DNA of 64,000 nucleotides. Source: Elgaria multicarinata webbii (Eukaryota > Chordata > Lepidosauria > Squamata > Anguidae). The stretch lies in assembly GCF_023053635.1 (NCBI RefSeq), contig NC_086183.1:28717501-28781500 (forward strand). The letters run 5' to 3'. Shown here piece by piece: positions 1-10,800 of the stretch. The number at the start of each line of letters is the position of its first letter. The first letter of the stretch is position 1. Both the position numbers and the translations under genes were made by a program. Below the pieces are notes generated by a model. It did no database searches and had not been told where the DNA came from. It worked only from the letters and a program-made list of their open reading frames with translations.

Positions 1-1
1 C

Positions 2-1682
2 AAGGCTGCTCCTCCTCCTCCCACTACCAAGGCTCCTGCTCCTCCTGCTCCTCCTCCTCCCACTACCAAGGCTCCACCTGGTTCTCGCACTACCAAGGCT
101 CCACCTGGTTCTCTCACTACCATGGATGCTCCTCCTCCTCCCACTACCAAGGCTCCACCTGGTCCTCGCACTACCAAGGCTCCACCTCATCCTCGCACTA
201 CCAAGGCTGCTCCTCCTCCTCCCACTACCAAGGCTCCACCTGGTTCTCGCACTACCAAGGCTCCTCCTCCTCACACTACCAAGACTCCTCCTCGTACTAC
301 CAAGACTCCTCCTCCTCCTTCTCCCACTACTAAGACTCCTCCTCCTCCCCCTCCCACTACCAAGTCTCCTCCTCCTCCTCCCACTACTAAGACTCCTCCT
401 CCTCCTCCTCCTCCCACTACCAAGTCTCCTCCTCCTCCTCCTCCCACTACCAAGTCTCCTCCTCCTCCTACTCCTACTCCCACTACCAAGTCTCCTCCTC
501 CTCCTCCTCCCACTACCAAGTCTCCTCCTCCTCACACTACCAAGTCTCCTCCTCCTCCTCCCACTACCAAGTCTCCTCCTCCTCCTCCTCCTCCTCCTCC
601 TCCTCCTCCTCCTCCTCCCCGCACTACCAAGTCTCCTCCTCCTCCTCCTCCTCCTCCTCCTCCTCCTCCCACTACCAAGTCTCCTCCTCCTCCTCCTCCT
701 CCTCCTCCTCCTCCTCCTCGCACAACCAAGTCTCCTCCTCCTCCTCCTCCTCCTCCTCCTCCTCCTCCTCCCCGCACAACCAAGTCTCCTCCTCCACCTC
801 CTCCTCCTCCTCCTCGCACAACCAAGTCTCCTCCTCCTCCTCCTCCTTCTCACACTACCAAGTCTCCTCCTCCTCCTCCTCCTCCTCCTCCTCCTCCTCC
901 TCCTCCTCCTCCTCGCACTACCAAGTCTCCTCCTCCTCCTCCTCCTCCTCCTCCTCCTCCTCCTCCTCGCACTACCAAGGGTCCTCCTCCCCCTCCTCCT
1001 CCTCCTCCTCCTCACACTACCAAGGGTCCTCCTCCCCCTCCTCCTCCTCCTCCTCACACTACCAAGGGTCCTCCTCCCCCTCCTCCTCCTCCTCCTCACA
1101 CTACCAAGGGTCCTCTTCCCCCTCCTCCTCACACTACCAAGGGTCCTCCTCCCCCTCCTCCTCCTCCTCCTCCTCACACTACCAAGGGTCCTCTTCCCCC
1201 TCCTCCTCACACTACCAAGGGTCCTCCTCCCCCTCCTCCTCCCCCTCCTCCTCCCACTACCAAGGGTCCTCCCCCTCCCCCTCCCCCTCCTCCTCCTCAC
1301 ACTAGTGAAAGTCCTCCTGTTTCTTCTCAAACTACTGAGCTTCCTTCCAATGAGACCACTTTTCCTATTGTTATCGAACTACAACCAAAGAATGCTCGTC
1401 TGGGAGAAAACATCACCCTAATCCCGAAGGGAAGTATGGATGACTTTATCTCCTGCACCTGGTACCGAAAAGAAATGACACATGAACATCCAATCGTGGT
1501 CTATAAACCACCACCCGAAAATATAGTGGACTATAAAATGTCCTACTCTGGTCGGGAGTCTGTAGGCAAAGATTGCTCTCTGCACATCACCCAAATAATT
1601 CCCAGTGACAACACCCAGTACAAAATAACGATGGAAGGTGCCAATTCAACAGGAGTGGGGACTATATCCTTAAACATCACAG
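2..1682 (+). CDS. Unit 1: proline-rich TTK-repeat segment fused to a CEACAM-like V Ig domain (exon, 5' end outside window)
   Basis: One reading frame is open from base 2 to the splice donor at 1683 (GTAAAT). Residues up to about base 1310 are more than 30 units of TTK(A/T/S/G) followed by a run of prolines, a hydrophilic mucin- or extensin-like segment with many threonines that could carry O-glycans. From about 1340 the same frame runs into one V-type Ig domain: NITLIP (strand B, no Cys), SCTWYRKE (strand C), YSGRES, KDCSLHI (strand E) and TQYKI (strand F, no Cys). SWYKGE and YSGRE are hallmarks of mammalian CEACAM N domains. The exon ends in phase 1, as Ig exons do. The ATG at 122 is only a Lys-to-Met change inside a repeat, so the true start is upstream of the window. 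The alternative is that part of the TCC array is intronic, but the unbroken frame into the Ig domain argues against it. Confidence 0.82.
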
Positions 1683-2297
1683 GTAAATGTTTTACACACC
1701 CTTTCCTAACCTAGAAGACAGTGGTGGAGAGTCACTAGATCTACTGTTAGGGTAGACTGTTTTTGGTTTTGCAGTAGATTGCCAAAGGTTTTGGTTCCCA
1801 ATTGCTTAAGAAGAGCAATAGCAAAAAAACGAAAACAAAAACAAAACCCTTTCCCCCTCCCAAATGTGTGTGCAATTTGTGGGGGAATCAGCTGAGTGGG
1901 AAGGTATAACTTCCTACTACTTGTGCATGGTGGCCCTGATCCAGATCTGAAGCCCTGCACTTATACAAGAATAAAAAAGGAAAAGAAAAGTCAGGGTCAC
2001 TTAGATACACCCACTGTAGTATCTAGTTTAGCCCTAAATTGTGTGTCATGATTCAGAGTTATATGTATAGTATTTTATATGAACTGTTATCCTCTTCCTT
2101 TATCATTTGTACTACTACCCACACCAACAGGAGGGAGATATAATAGTTGCATCCTGGTCATTTCTCTCCACCCAATTTGGTCCTCCCTTGACTCTCTACC
2201 GAACTTCTACCAAACTTCAGTGTGCCAATTCAGCTGGTAGATTTGTTGTCCAGGACTGACGGATAGGGCAGGGATGTCAGATGTACCCTCAATAAAA

Positions 2298-2571
2298 TGA
2301 TGCAAGGCCTGACACGGAATAACAGGCTCAAGATAAAGGAAGCCAGATTCCAGCTGGACATCAGGAAAAACTTCCAGACTGTTAGAGCAGTACGACAATG
2401 GAATCTGTTACCTAGGGAGGTTGTGGGCTCTCCCACACTAGAGGCCTTCAAGAGGCAGCTGGACAACCGTCTGTCAGGGATGATTTAGGGTGGATTCTTG
2501 CACTTAGCAGGGGGTTGGACTCGATGGCCTTGTAGGCCCCTTCCAACTCTGCTATTCTATGATTCTATGAA
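2298..2571 (+). mobile_element. CR1-type LINE 3' end
   Basis: The translation includes FQLDIRKNF and WNLLPREVV, typical of the C-terminal end of CR1 ORF2, and the copy ends in the ATTCTATGA repeats that terminate CR1. It is 5'-truncated and lies in the unit 1 intron about 47 bases before the transmembrane exon. Units 3 and 4 lack it at this place, so it arrived after the units split. Confidence 0.85.
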
Positions 2572-2618
2572 GGGCCCAGTTTCTCTAGTTCTCACACAAC
2601 CTTTCCTTGTTCCTTCAG

Positions 2619-2751
2619 AAGAAAGTCCATCACCGAAGGCAACTAAAGGTCTTTCTAAAGGAGTCGTTTCAGGAATTGTTATTGGGAGTCTTGCGATGGT
2701 CTTAGCCATTGGAGGCTTAGCTTCTTACCAGATGGCCAGCGCCTCTAGAAG
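2619..2751 (+). CDS. Unit 1: transmembrane exon
   Basis: The acceptor TTCCTTCAG precedes 2619 and the donor GTAAAA follows 2751. The exon enters in phase 1, matching the end of the V exon, and leaves in phase 2. It codes a short juxtamembrane segment (ESPSPKATKGLSKG), then a hydrophobic helix (VVSGIVIGSLAMVLAIGGLA) and SYQMASASR. The equivalent exons of units 2, 3 and 4 have the same phases and layout. It anchors the V domain as a type I membrane protein. Confidence 0.8.
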
Positions 2752-2768
2752 GTAAAATCTATTGACAT

Positions 2769-2769
2769 T

Positions 2770-2811
<42 letters not shown>
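2769..2811. repeat. (ATC)n microsatellite
   Basis: About 14 ATC units lie directly after the unit 1 transmembrane exon. Confidence 0.95.
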
Positions 2812-2979
2812 GTCTCTTTTCCTACTCATGGCACTTTTCTAGATGGACATGATGGGCTTTGCAAAGTCATGCTGTCTTTTTACTGATTCAGGATTTTCCT
2901 GACTATTGAACATGTTTTAAGTATGACAGCTTTCTGGATGTTCGTGTGGATGTACTTTGGTAGGCCCAGTTTCTGAAGG

Positions 2980-3140
2980 TTGTTGTCGTCGTCGTCGTTG
3001 GCAGTGGTAGACAACCTGGTGTCCTCTTGATGTCATGGACTACAATTCCCAGAATCCCTGACTATTGGCCATGCTGATTAAGGCTTATGGGAGTAGAACT
3101 CCAAAATATCTGGAGGATACCATTGTGGCCCACCCCTGAT
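2980..3140. mobile_element. Palindromic DNA-transposon-like repeat
   Basis: The stretch has the 'acaattcccagaatccctg' type core and ends in GGCCCACCCCTG, common in non-autonomous hAT-like elements of amniotes. Both arms are degraded. The rest of 2812-3260 shows nothing I recognise. Confidence 0.35.
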
Positions 3141-3259
3141 TCAATGTATTCTATTTTAAACTTTGGAAATGGTGAAAGGAACACATTTTTAAAAAGCTGT
3201 TAAAACAGTAAGTGGGCAGTATAGAAATTGGGTGGCTCACAACATTTTTTTATTTTTTA

Positions 3260-3630
3260 GCAGCATGAAATCAACTTGGTTTCTGCCTGGTATCACTGCA
3301 GGCACTGTTTGGGTGTCACACAGGCCTCTAGGGAGGCATTCCACAGAGTTGGTGCCCCTGTTGAAAAGGCCCTGCTCCTAGTGGTCACCTCCCAAGCTGC
3401 TGAGAGGTGTGTGTGTGAAATACAAAGAAGCTTCAGGGCAGTGGGTGTGTGTGTGTATCATTTTGATCAGAAGAGCGGTGTGGTGGTAGTAGTTAAATAC
3501 CAGCTCAACTTCCACAACTCCCCTTCTACTACTGGGGGTGGGGGTGGAATTCGTAAAAGCAAGGAAGCCATCAAACGATCAGTGGTTGGGGAGAAAGTGA
3601 TGTGGCCATCTCCGGAGAGGGCTGGATTGG
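3260..3630 (-). mobile_element. Probable LINE fragment
   Basis: The segment about 3330-3410 (AGGCATTCCACAG, AAAAGGCCCT, TGGTCACC) resembles the reverse complement of the L2-like LINE stretch coding 'RRRAFS..AP..WN..P' seen elsewhere in this window. The boundaries are uncertain. Confidence 0.35.
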
Positions 3631-3636
3631 GACCCT

Positions 3637-3888
3637 GAGAGCCAGTGTGGTGTAGTGACTAAGGTGTTGGACTGGGAGTTGGGAGATCCGGGTTCTAATC
3701 CCCACTCGGTCATGGAAACCCACTGGGTGAGTTTGGGCCAGTCACAAACTCTCGGCCCAACCTACCTCACAGGGTTGTTGTTGTGAGAGAATAAAATGGA
3801 GAAGAGGAGGAGGATTATGTGCGCTGCCTTGGGTTCCTTGGAGGAAAAAAAGGCAGGATATAAATGCAATAATAAATAATAAATAAAC
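3637..3888 (+). mobile_element. Sauria-type tRNA-derived SINE, copy 1
   Basis: The head GAGAGCCAGTGTGGTGTAGT holds an A-box-like segment, GGGTTCTAATCCCC is B-box-like, and the tail is an AATAAATAA repeat. Two further copies lie at 21573 and 49913. It lies in the unit 1 intron before the cytoplasmic exons. Confidence 0.88.
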
Positions 3889-4089
3889 ATTCCTGATCTA
3901 ATCCCTCCACTCAGACATTTCATTTATAGACAGATTTAGGAGGGGAATCGAAGGACCCTGGAGAATGACAATGGTAGCATCTCACCCCCCAAAAAATTTT
4001 TAATGAGGCATCCCAAAATGAGAGGCTGAGTGACTTATTCGGCATCAGTACTAGAAAACAGGGACTGTTGCTCTTAAATAGGGGCAGGT

Positions 4090-4408
4090 GGACACTATAT
4101 GTAAAAGCCTCGTGTGGTGCAGAGCAGTAAAGCAGCAGTTTCTGCAGCTGAAACTCTCCCCACGGCCTGAGTTCAATCCCAGCAGAAGCTGGTTTCAGGC
4201 AGCTGGCTCGGGTTGACTCAGCCTTCCATCCTCCCGAGGTCGGTAAAATGAGTACCCAGCTAGCTGGGGGAACGGTAATAACGGCCGGGGAAGGCGACGG
4301 CAAACCACCCCGCTATGAGGCCTGCCAAGAAAATGTCAGCAAAAGCTGGCGTCCCTCCAAGAGTCAGTAATGACTCAGTGCTTGCACAAGAGGAGGACAC
4401 TATATGTA
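4090..4408 (+). mobile_element. Second squamate tRNA-derived SINE with intact 14-bp target duplication
   Basis: The element begins near GCCTCGTGTGGTGC and includes GAGTTCAATCCC (B-box-like) and TCGGTAAAATGAGTACCCAG, as in the Anolis SINE2 type. It is flanked by the direct repeat GGACACTATATGTA at 4090-4103 and 4395-4408. The exact long duplication shows insertion by a LINE-type target-primed mechanism and a fairly young age. Confidence 0.88.
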
Positions 4409-4474
4409 GACAAGAGCGCAATGCAGCTGAGAGAGGCCAAGCACTACCCTATGTTCTGTTTCCTCTTTCTGTAG

Positions 4475-4525
4475 TAGCGTCTCTGCAGCAACTCCTCCAA
4501 GCGTCGTCCAGAGTCCTGGTCCAGC
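4475..4525 (+). CDS. Unit 1: small cytoplasmic exon (51 bp)
   Basis: It lies between CTTTCTGTAG and the donor GTAAGT. Entered in phase 2 from the transmembrane exon it codes SSVSAATPPSVVQSPGPA and leaves in phase 2. A 51-bp exon in the same phase exists in unit 3 (26514-26564). Being a multiple of three it can be skipped without changing frame. It has no tyrosine motif. Confidence 0.6.
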
Positions 4526-5019
4526 GTAAGTACCAGCCTACAGAATGCTTGAATGTTCTCATTTGAGTAGGGATGGACATACCACCCTGCGCCCGTCCCA
4601 CGCGGAACTCGCCCAACACTTACTTGATCCTGGCAAGCCATCTTTTCCCATGAAAATGGCTGCTCGCTCTTTTTTGTAACTATCCCGTTTGCACCCATGG
4701 CAGACTTAAAGAGCCCTGTTTTGACAACATTTCTGGTGGCTATGTCTGTAACGTTACGGAAATGGCCCCTTTTAGGCTGCCATTTGTGCAAATTGGTAAA
4801 GGACGAGCGAAATGCACTTGGCGAGGTGCTGAGCCAGGCAAGTGCTGGGCCCCAAGGACTGGCTTTGGGGGACTGAGCTGGTGGTCTGAAGCTCAAATCA
4901 GGTACTTGCACCATGCCTACATTTGCAAGAAACAGCTTCTCTCTCCAGTTACTGTTCAGACCAGGGTCAGGGGGGTCAGGGGGGAGGACCCAGGGATTCC
5001 ACTTCCATCTTTGGGAGTA

Positions 5020-5225
5020 GCTGGTAGCTCCAGATTTAGTGGGATTCTGAATCCATTCTGGGTTTCAGTGTGGACCATCCATAACTCTATAAAGTTCGGA
5101 ACCTATGGGTTCAGCAACTTGGATAGCTCATTTAGAATTCTGGCCAGTTCTGACGGAAATCCAGAATGGATTCACAGCCACACCAAAATCAGAGCCACCA
5201 GCATCCACTGGGGTCCAGTGATGGG
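5020..5225. mobile_element. hAT-like MITE of the CAGTGG family, degraded copy
   Basis: The two halves are inverted: CTGGTAGCTCCAGAT...CTGGGTTTCAG on the left and GAGCCACCAGCATCCACTGG on the right. Better copies lie at 15249, 38502 and 54621. Confidence 0.55.
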
Positions 5226-5827
5226 ATGTAAACAGCTGTAACATAAAAGAAGAGGACTCACGGTGGTCTACAGTGAGAGGAATCATCTGCTAGCCCCTTG
5301 ACCCCCTCCTATTCTGGACCTGGTGCCATGACTTCATACATTCTTGTAGACTGGAAAACAACCACCCCCAATGATTGGCAGGCCGGCAGCCAGCCCAACA
5401 CAGTTAGCTCCCTTCTCCGCTCTCGGTTGGCCTTGACATTTGCCAACGGCCTTATCTACAAGCCCTGAGTACAGCATCAGCAGCCTGAACCCACCATAGC
5501 TACTTTCCCCCACCCATTAGCTCAACAAACAGACACAACAGTACTCTAGTCATAGGCAAGGGGGTTCTGTGCACCACAAACTCCTCAAAATACATCGGTC
5601 GAGTCAGGCACGGTCTAGTCTGGCCAAAGCGAGGACAGAAGTCAGCACCATGGACAGCTCTGTGCAGTGAGGGCCCTGGAAAATGGGGAGCAAAGCAAGG
5701 CTGGGCTAATTACTGATCCAGGGCACTGATCCAGGCCAGAGGATGGGTTATATATGGGGTACATTACGCAATGGCTCTCTGTGTTCAGAGGTGAAACTCA
5801 AGAGCAACGATCCCTTTCTTTCCTTAG

Positions 5828-5947
5828 GAAATCTGGCACAAAGCGAAAGTCAGGTCGTAAGGGTCCAAAGGGTCCGAAGAGCCAGAAAGGTCCCAAGAGC
5901 CATGGGGGGAAAAGCGCCCACAAAGCAGGACCCAAAAGCAAGCATCG
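5828..5947 (+). CDS. Unit 1: basic Gly-Pro-Lys tail exon
   Basis: The acceptor TTTCCTTAG precedes 5828 and the donor GTGAGT follows 5947. Entered in phase 2 the 120 bp code 40 residues rich in Lys, Gly, Pro and Ser (KSGTKRKSGRKGPKGPK, then three more GPK or KSxK blocks, ending KSKH). The exon leaves in phase 2; joined to the next exon it gives Arg and a stop. It would form a strongly positive cytoplasmic tail without tyrosine signalling motifs. A shorter relative is at 38856-38919. Confidence 0.62.
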
Positions 5948-6012
5948 GTGAGTACTGGCTCTATAAAGTACGATAGGCTTAATGGGTCAGTGTGTTGTGG
6001 AATTGTGTAGTA

Positions 6013-6139
6013 CAGCCTTCCTCAACGTGGGGTGCTCCAGATGTGTTGGACTGCATCTCCCAGAATGCCCCAGCCAGGCTGGGGCATTCTGGGAGATGCA
6101 GTCCAACACATCTGGAGCACCCCAGGTTGAGGAAGGCTG
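6013..6139. mobile_element. Foldback hAT-type MITE, copy 1
   Basis: This near-perfect palindrome begins CAGCCTTCCTCAAC and ends GTTGAGGAAGGCTG. The 8-bp direct repeat GTGTAGTA flanks it at 6005-6012 and 6140-6147. The 8-bp duplication and the CAG ends point to the hAT superfamily. It has no coding capacity. Confidence 0.88.
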
Positions 6140-6334
6140 GTGTAGTACATCTGGACTGTACATCCAATGAATTCTGAGAACTCCAAATGGACGTGGCGGA
6201 CAAATAGGCCTGAAGCAGATACCCACATCTTGCCAGCTTGTACTGTTTCCAGGACTTTGGAGATAAGGAAACCAGGATGTGACTGTTTCCTGTGCTGGTT
6301 ACCATGTTCTGATTCTAGACTGACTCTCTTCCAG

Positions 6335-6565
6335 GTGAAACAAAGAATTCGTCCTTGGCCAGAACATCCTCAGCCAGCCCGGGGAACTTTTTTGCCTTGC
6401 AGCCCAAGAAAAGTTCTATCTACTTGAAAAATCATGACAAAATAATCACTGAAATTCTGACAGCTGCTTAGGTGTCAACTCTTACAGCCATTCAAATTCC
6501 CAGGGAAAGAAACACACCCACACGTCATACCTACTGATGAAATAAAAGCTTTCAGTATGCACATC
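6335..6565 (+). other. Unit 1: last exon with stop codon, 3' UTR and poly(A) signal
   Basis: The acceptor CTCTTCCAG precedes 6335. The first base completes an Arg codon and TGA follows at 6336-6338. The untranslated part is conserved in units 2, 3 and 4 (TTCGTCCTTGGCCAGAACAT here; TCAGCACCGAAGTCTGAAAC in unit 2). AATAAA lies at 6541-6546. Confidence 0.65.
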
Positions 6566-7054
6566 TGACTGTTTCTGAACTCCTTTGCCGGGGACTGATG
6601 GGATGGATCTATCCCTATTTCTCAGCCATATGTAACATCGTATAGTATATAATACTGTAAATCAGCTTGAATAGTTTTGTAGAAAGGAACTATTAAGGTC
6701 ATTCACAAATGCATAAATGGGGCTGTGTGATCCAGGTCTTTAAATACAGTGCCACACCTGACACTGGAAACATACTGTGATGATGTAGTAGAACTGATTG
6801 GCTTTTAAAAAAAAGTGTATATACTACCAAACAGGCTAGCTTTGCATGGATTGGACTAGCTCTTGGTTTGATCCAATGAGCCTTTCTACACAAGGCGTTT
6901 ATTGCACACTCATGATTCCTTGCTCATGGTAGTTTGCAGGTGCTTTACATGACGTCCTCCTCCTCCAGGACCTCTTCCATTCTTTGGAACCATTATAGCG
7001 TGTGCTTTTTTTCTAACAAGGAAAGTCTGGAATTTCCCTGAATGGTGACTTGGA

Positions 7055-7466
7055 AACCAGGAGGGAATCTACACAGCATACTGAAGGCGCACGCAAGTGC
7101 CTTCAGTGCGCCCCGAAAACACTTGTGTAGATCCTGCCTTCCGAGGTGCAGGAAGAGACAGAGGAGGTGGCGGCTGGGGAACGCCACTGCTGCCTCCCCG
7201 CCGGCCTCCTGCTGCCGGGGTAAGAGCGACCCGGGTCGGAGAGCTCGGCTTCCGCCGAGCTCTCCAACCCGGGTCGCTCTTACCCCGGCAGCAGGAGGCC
7301 GGCGGGGAGGCGGCGAGGAGGCGGCAAGGACGCAGCCGGATTCCCCAGCCTCCTCCTCCTCTGTCTCTTCTGGGCAGGTAGGCTAGGGAATCTACACCAT
7401 CGTTTTGGGGGCGTACAGGAGGCGCATGCAAACGCCTTCAATACGATGTGTAGATTCCCTCCTGGT
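7055..7466. mobile_element. Large palindromic DNA element (about 410 bp), copy 1
   Basis: The ends ACCAGGAGGGAATCTACA and TGTAGATTCCCTCCTGGT are exact inverted repeats, and the GC-rich centre is itself a hairpin around CGGAGAGCTCGGCTTCCGCC. The other half-kilobase-scale copy is at 56041. I could not identify a target duplication. The open frames across it are by-products of its GC content. Confidence 0.75.
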
Positions 7467-8068
7467 GTAGTTGTACAATTCTGTAATGCCACATTGCCAC
7501 CTAGTGGTTGTGTAATGGAACACATAGAAAAGCCATCAAACCCAGGGGGTGGGGAAACACATGCAAAGATGCTGATCTTAATTATAAAAGTGTAATCATA
7601 AAAATACTTTGTTGCCCTTTAATGGTTCCCTGAAATCTGCCACCCAAAGTGGGCTGTTTTAAGCCCATTGGTAAGGTCTACATGCCAACTAACTGGATTC
7701 CTTCTTTCTCTCTCCTTGGTGTGAAATGTCTCATTTGATCCTTACGTAAATAAACATACACCAGAAAACATTCATTAGCCAGACCACCATCCTAATGATC
7801 AAGTTGGGTTAACATATTTTTTTTTGTGATGCACTGTATCAAAACCCACTGAGAAGACCAAAAGCATATCACCATCTCAAAATATATTCTTCACCAGAGT
7901 CGCTAAAGCTTCTTAAATTGTATTTTTACTGGTTTGGATTCAATGGGTGGTTTGGATATAATGGAGCAACTTCTGTTAAAGGACCAGGAAGGGGGCATTT
8001 CTTCTGCTTCCCTATGAATCCTCAAAATCTGCTTTGGAGGTCTGGAAAAAAAAAAACCCAGTCAGTGA

Positions 8069-8561
8069 GCTTCATCCCATGTACCTGTTTCCCTCGAATT
8101 ATCCCCTACAATGCTAAGCTGTCACTGTTGTTGTCGTTTCTACTGGGCGGCTGGATCCTTTGCATACCAGAAAATGGGTTTAAGGGGGGAAATGTAAAAA
8201 AAAAATCATAAAAAATCAACGGATGACCCAATCTGATTCAAATTTGGTATGCTTAAAGCTCTCCTTAATATTTATTACTATGCCAATTTGGATGTCTTTA
8301 TCTTTAAAGCTTACTCAGATGTAAACATTTGTTTAATTTTTCTTCAAATCCTGCTCCTGTCCCCCAGTGGCCGCTCGGAAAACAACAAATGATACACTCG
8401 AAAACTAGTAGCAAAATATTGCACTTCTTTTGGTTAAGAAACACAATTAAAGCAGGATGCATGGGAGTACTTCACAGTCACAGAGGATTATAAACTGGAA
8501 AACTTCAGAGTCCTTTGCATGCAATTTGCAGTGATTGCACAGTATAACGCTGGCGTGATAA
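8069..8561 (+). repeat. Unclassified repeat family X, copy 1
   Basis: The stretch from GCTTCATCCCATGTACCTG to AACGCTGGCGTGATAA recurs at 19876 and 54862. It lies about 0.5 kb before the unit 2 leader, and the second copy lies about 0.4 kb before the unit 3 leader, so it may be part of the duplicated unit rather than an independent insertion. The stretch before it (7470-8068) shows nothing I recognise. Confidence 0.7.
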
Positions 8562-8645
8562 TTTATTTATTTATTTATTACATTTTTATACCGCCCAATA
8601 GCCGAAGCTCTCTGGGCGGTTCACAATAAAGCTCAGTGTCACCAA
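8562..8645 (-). mobile_element. L2-like LINE 3' tail fragment
   Basis: TTTATTTATTTATTACATTT followed by TATACCGCCCAATAGCCGAA and CTCTCTGGGCGGTTCACA is the reverse complement of a LINE 3' end found many times in this window. Confidence 0.75.
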
Positions 8646-8972
8646 TAGTGGGCTACATGGACCAATGGATTGACTCAGTAGCAGTTCCCTAAGTTCCTAC
8701 GCTTCTTGAAAAATGAAACCCTTCCAAGAACACATTCCATAGATGCTCCATCTTCTCAACAGCTTCCTATCTTCCTATGACCCTCCCCACCTCTCCCAGG
8801 TCACCGTGGCTCAGTTCTATGCTTTATGACCTCGTCCTGTTACCTGGGAGATCACAGTGGGGGAGGGGGGAAGGAGCTGGCATTCTGAAGTGAAGGGGAG
8901 GACAGGTTGGTTGGTCGGTGGAAAAGACCAACTGGCACTCTCAGGCACGGGTGGCAAGAATCCAGGAGGAAC

Positions 8973-9006
8973 CCAATCAGCTGACTGGACACAGGAACCT
9001 ATAAAG
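8973..9006 (+). promoter_or_regulatory. Candidate unit 2 promoter (CCAAT and TATA boxes)
   Basis: CCAAT lies at 8973-8977 and TATAAAG at 9000-9006, 38 bases before the ATG. The boxes are changed in unit 3 (CATAAAG) and unit 4 (TCAAAGA). A block about 200 bases before the ATG, containing GCTTTATGAC and CCTACC/TACCTG-like words, is shared by units 2, 3 and 4. This is sequence inspection only. Confidence 0.35.
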
Positions 9007-9043
9007 TCCCAAACCCTGCTACATTAAAAGTGTCAGGGATATC

Positions 9044-9113
9044 ATGTGGCTGCCATCTAGCAGCTGGGCCCCCGCTGGATGGGGAAGATCTTGGTCGATG
9101 CTGCTTCTAGCAG
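9044..9113 (+). CDS. Unit 2: leader exon (start of signal peptide)
   Basis: ATG at 9044 opens MWLPSSSWAPAGWG and continues to SMLLLA, ending in phase 1 at the donor GTGAGA. CEACAM genes have the same arrangement: a first exon of about 20 codons ending inside the signal peptide, completed by the first residues of the V exon. The leader of unit 4 has the same length (70 bp). Confidence 0.75.
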
Positions 9114-9211
9114 GTGAGATAAGGAGGAGGAGGGATGGTGTGGGAGTGTTGCAAAAATAGCCTAGGGAGGACTTTTAGGGATCTAAAATGGTGTCTTGGA
9201 ACTGGCATGAG

Positions 9212-9212
9212 T

Positions 9213-9262
<50 letters not shown>

Positions 9263-9273
9263 CAGACAGATAT

Positions 9274-9322
<49 letters not shown>
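9212..9322. repeat. (GATA)n microsatellite, left part
   Basis: GATA repeats with a short GACA interruption. The array is split by the hAT element that follows and resumes at 10385. Confidence 0.95.
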
Positions 9323-10384
9323 TAGGGATGTGCTCTGCTTCTAATAGGACTGGCAAATTAGAAGCGGAGCGGGGGGCTTCGCCTGCCCTTAAGGCGGAGG
9401 CGAAGAGGATTGGGGGGCCGGCGGAGCGTGGTGAAGAGGATCGAGGTGAAGGCGGATCTTTCGCCACGATCCGGAGCTCCACCGGAAAGGTAAGTGGGGT
9501 TTACCGGGCCCTGCTGCTGTTGCTGTCGCCCATGCGGCGACGGCGGCAGGGCCCGGTAACCCCCCCGCCCTCCTCTCCCTTACCTGCCTCCGTCCGCGGT
9601 CCATCGGCTTCTTCAATTGAGCCCGCGGTTCCTGGTTGAACCGCGGGCTCAATTGAAGAAGCCGACAGACTGCGGACGGACGCTTGCGGCCCAGACTTCC
9701 TGGTTGAACCGCGGGTTCAATTGAAGAAGTCGACAGACCGCGGACGGACGCAGGTAAGGCCCCCCCTCCCCCTTGGTCCCTTACTGGGCTCTGCCCCCGT
9801 CGCCGTCGGCTTGCACCTTGGCGTGCATGTGTATCCCTGGATAAGCTATCATGGTGGCGAGTTTGAGGTTTCTAAAGTGCAAATTGACGGAGCTATCGAA
9901 AGGGGTGTGAATGGGGTGCCCGATTTTCATAAATTCCCCAAAAATGAGGGGATGATGGGACTGCCTTGAGTCTTGGCGTGCGTGTGTATCCCTGGATAAG
10001 CTATCATGGTGGCAAGTTTGAGGTTTCTAACTTGCAAATTGACGGAGCTATCAAAAGGGGTGTGAATGGGGTGCCCGATTTTCATAAATTCCCCAAAAAA
10101 TCAGGGGATGATGGGATTGCCTTGAGTCTTGGCATGCGTGTGTATACATCCATGAGGTGTCATGGTGCCAAACTTGAGGTTTCTAACTTTAACAGAAAAA
10201 AAGTTGTATACTTTTTTAGCTTAATGCAAGCCTATGGGGGGGGGGAACGGAGCTCCGATCCGGATCCGGAGTTCCGCAGCGGAGCGGAGCGGATATAGGC
10301 GAAGCGGGGCTGGGGCGGAGCAGCCCAATCCGCAAATCGTGGATCTGGAAGAGAAGCGGAGCGGGGGGTCCGTGCACATCCCTA
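9323..10384. mobile_element. Non-autonomous hAT-type element (1062 bp) inserted in a GATA array
   Basis: The ends are TAGGGATGTGC and GCACATCCCTA. The 8-bp repeat ATAGATAG flanks it at 9315-9322 and 10385-10392, although in a GATA array this is weak on its own. The same family at 39823-40457 has an unambiguous 8-bp duplication. Inside are palindromes (around CAATTGAGCCCGCGGTT) and three tandem partial copies of a segment of about 160 bp starting TTGGCGTGC (near 9819, 9973 and 10130). Confidence 0.8.
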
Positions 10385-10392
10385 ATAGATAG

Positions 10393-10451
<59 letters not shown>

Positions 10452-10455
10452 AGAT

Positions 10456-10492
<37 letters not shown>

Positions 10493-10507
10493 TATGATAG
10501 ATAGATA
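10385..10507. repeat. (GATA)n and (GACA)n microsatellite, right part
   Basis: GATA units resume after the hAT element and change to a GACA block near 10459. Confidence 0.95.
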
Positions 10508-10800
10508 CTGTGGTCAATATGTAGGGCCTTCTCAGTAGTGGCACCCACTTCCTGGAACACCCTCCCACAAATTGAAAGCCAGAAAGTATGTCACGCTTTA
10601 CCTGGATCTTGAATACATATTTGTTTAGCGAGGCTTTTAATAGATTACGTCACTCCTGTGTTTTACGATTGTCTTGTAATGTTTTTAAGTATTCTCTGTA
10701 TACTTTTTACATTGTTTTTATATAGGTTTTTTTTTACTGCAATTATATGTTATATGTATGTCTATGTGTGTGTTTGTAAGCGTTGTACTACTACTATTCA
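10508..10800 (+). mobile_element. L2-like LINE 3' fragment
   Basis: AGGGCCTTCTCAGTAGTGGC and CCACTTCCTGGAACACCCTC match the part coding 'RAFS..AP..WN' in LINE ORF2. A T-rich 3' region follows. Confidence 0.6.

Noticed and set aside
126-1421. Long poly-Leu frame and poly-Gly antisense frames over the proline repeat
   Set aside because: They are shadows of the TCC-rich repeat. Only the Pro/TTK frame joins the Ig domain and keeps a conserved motif.
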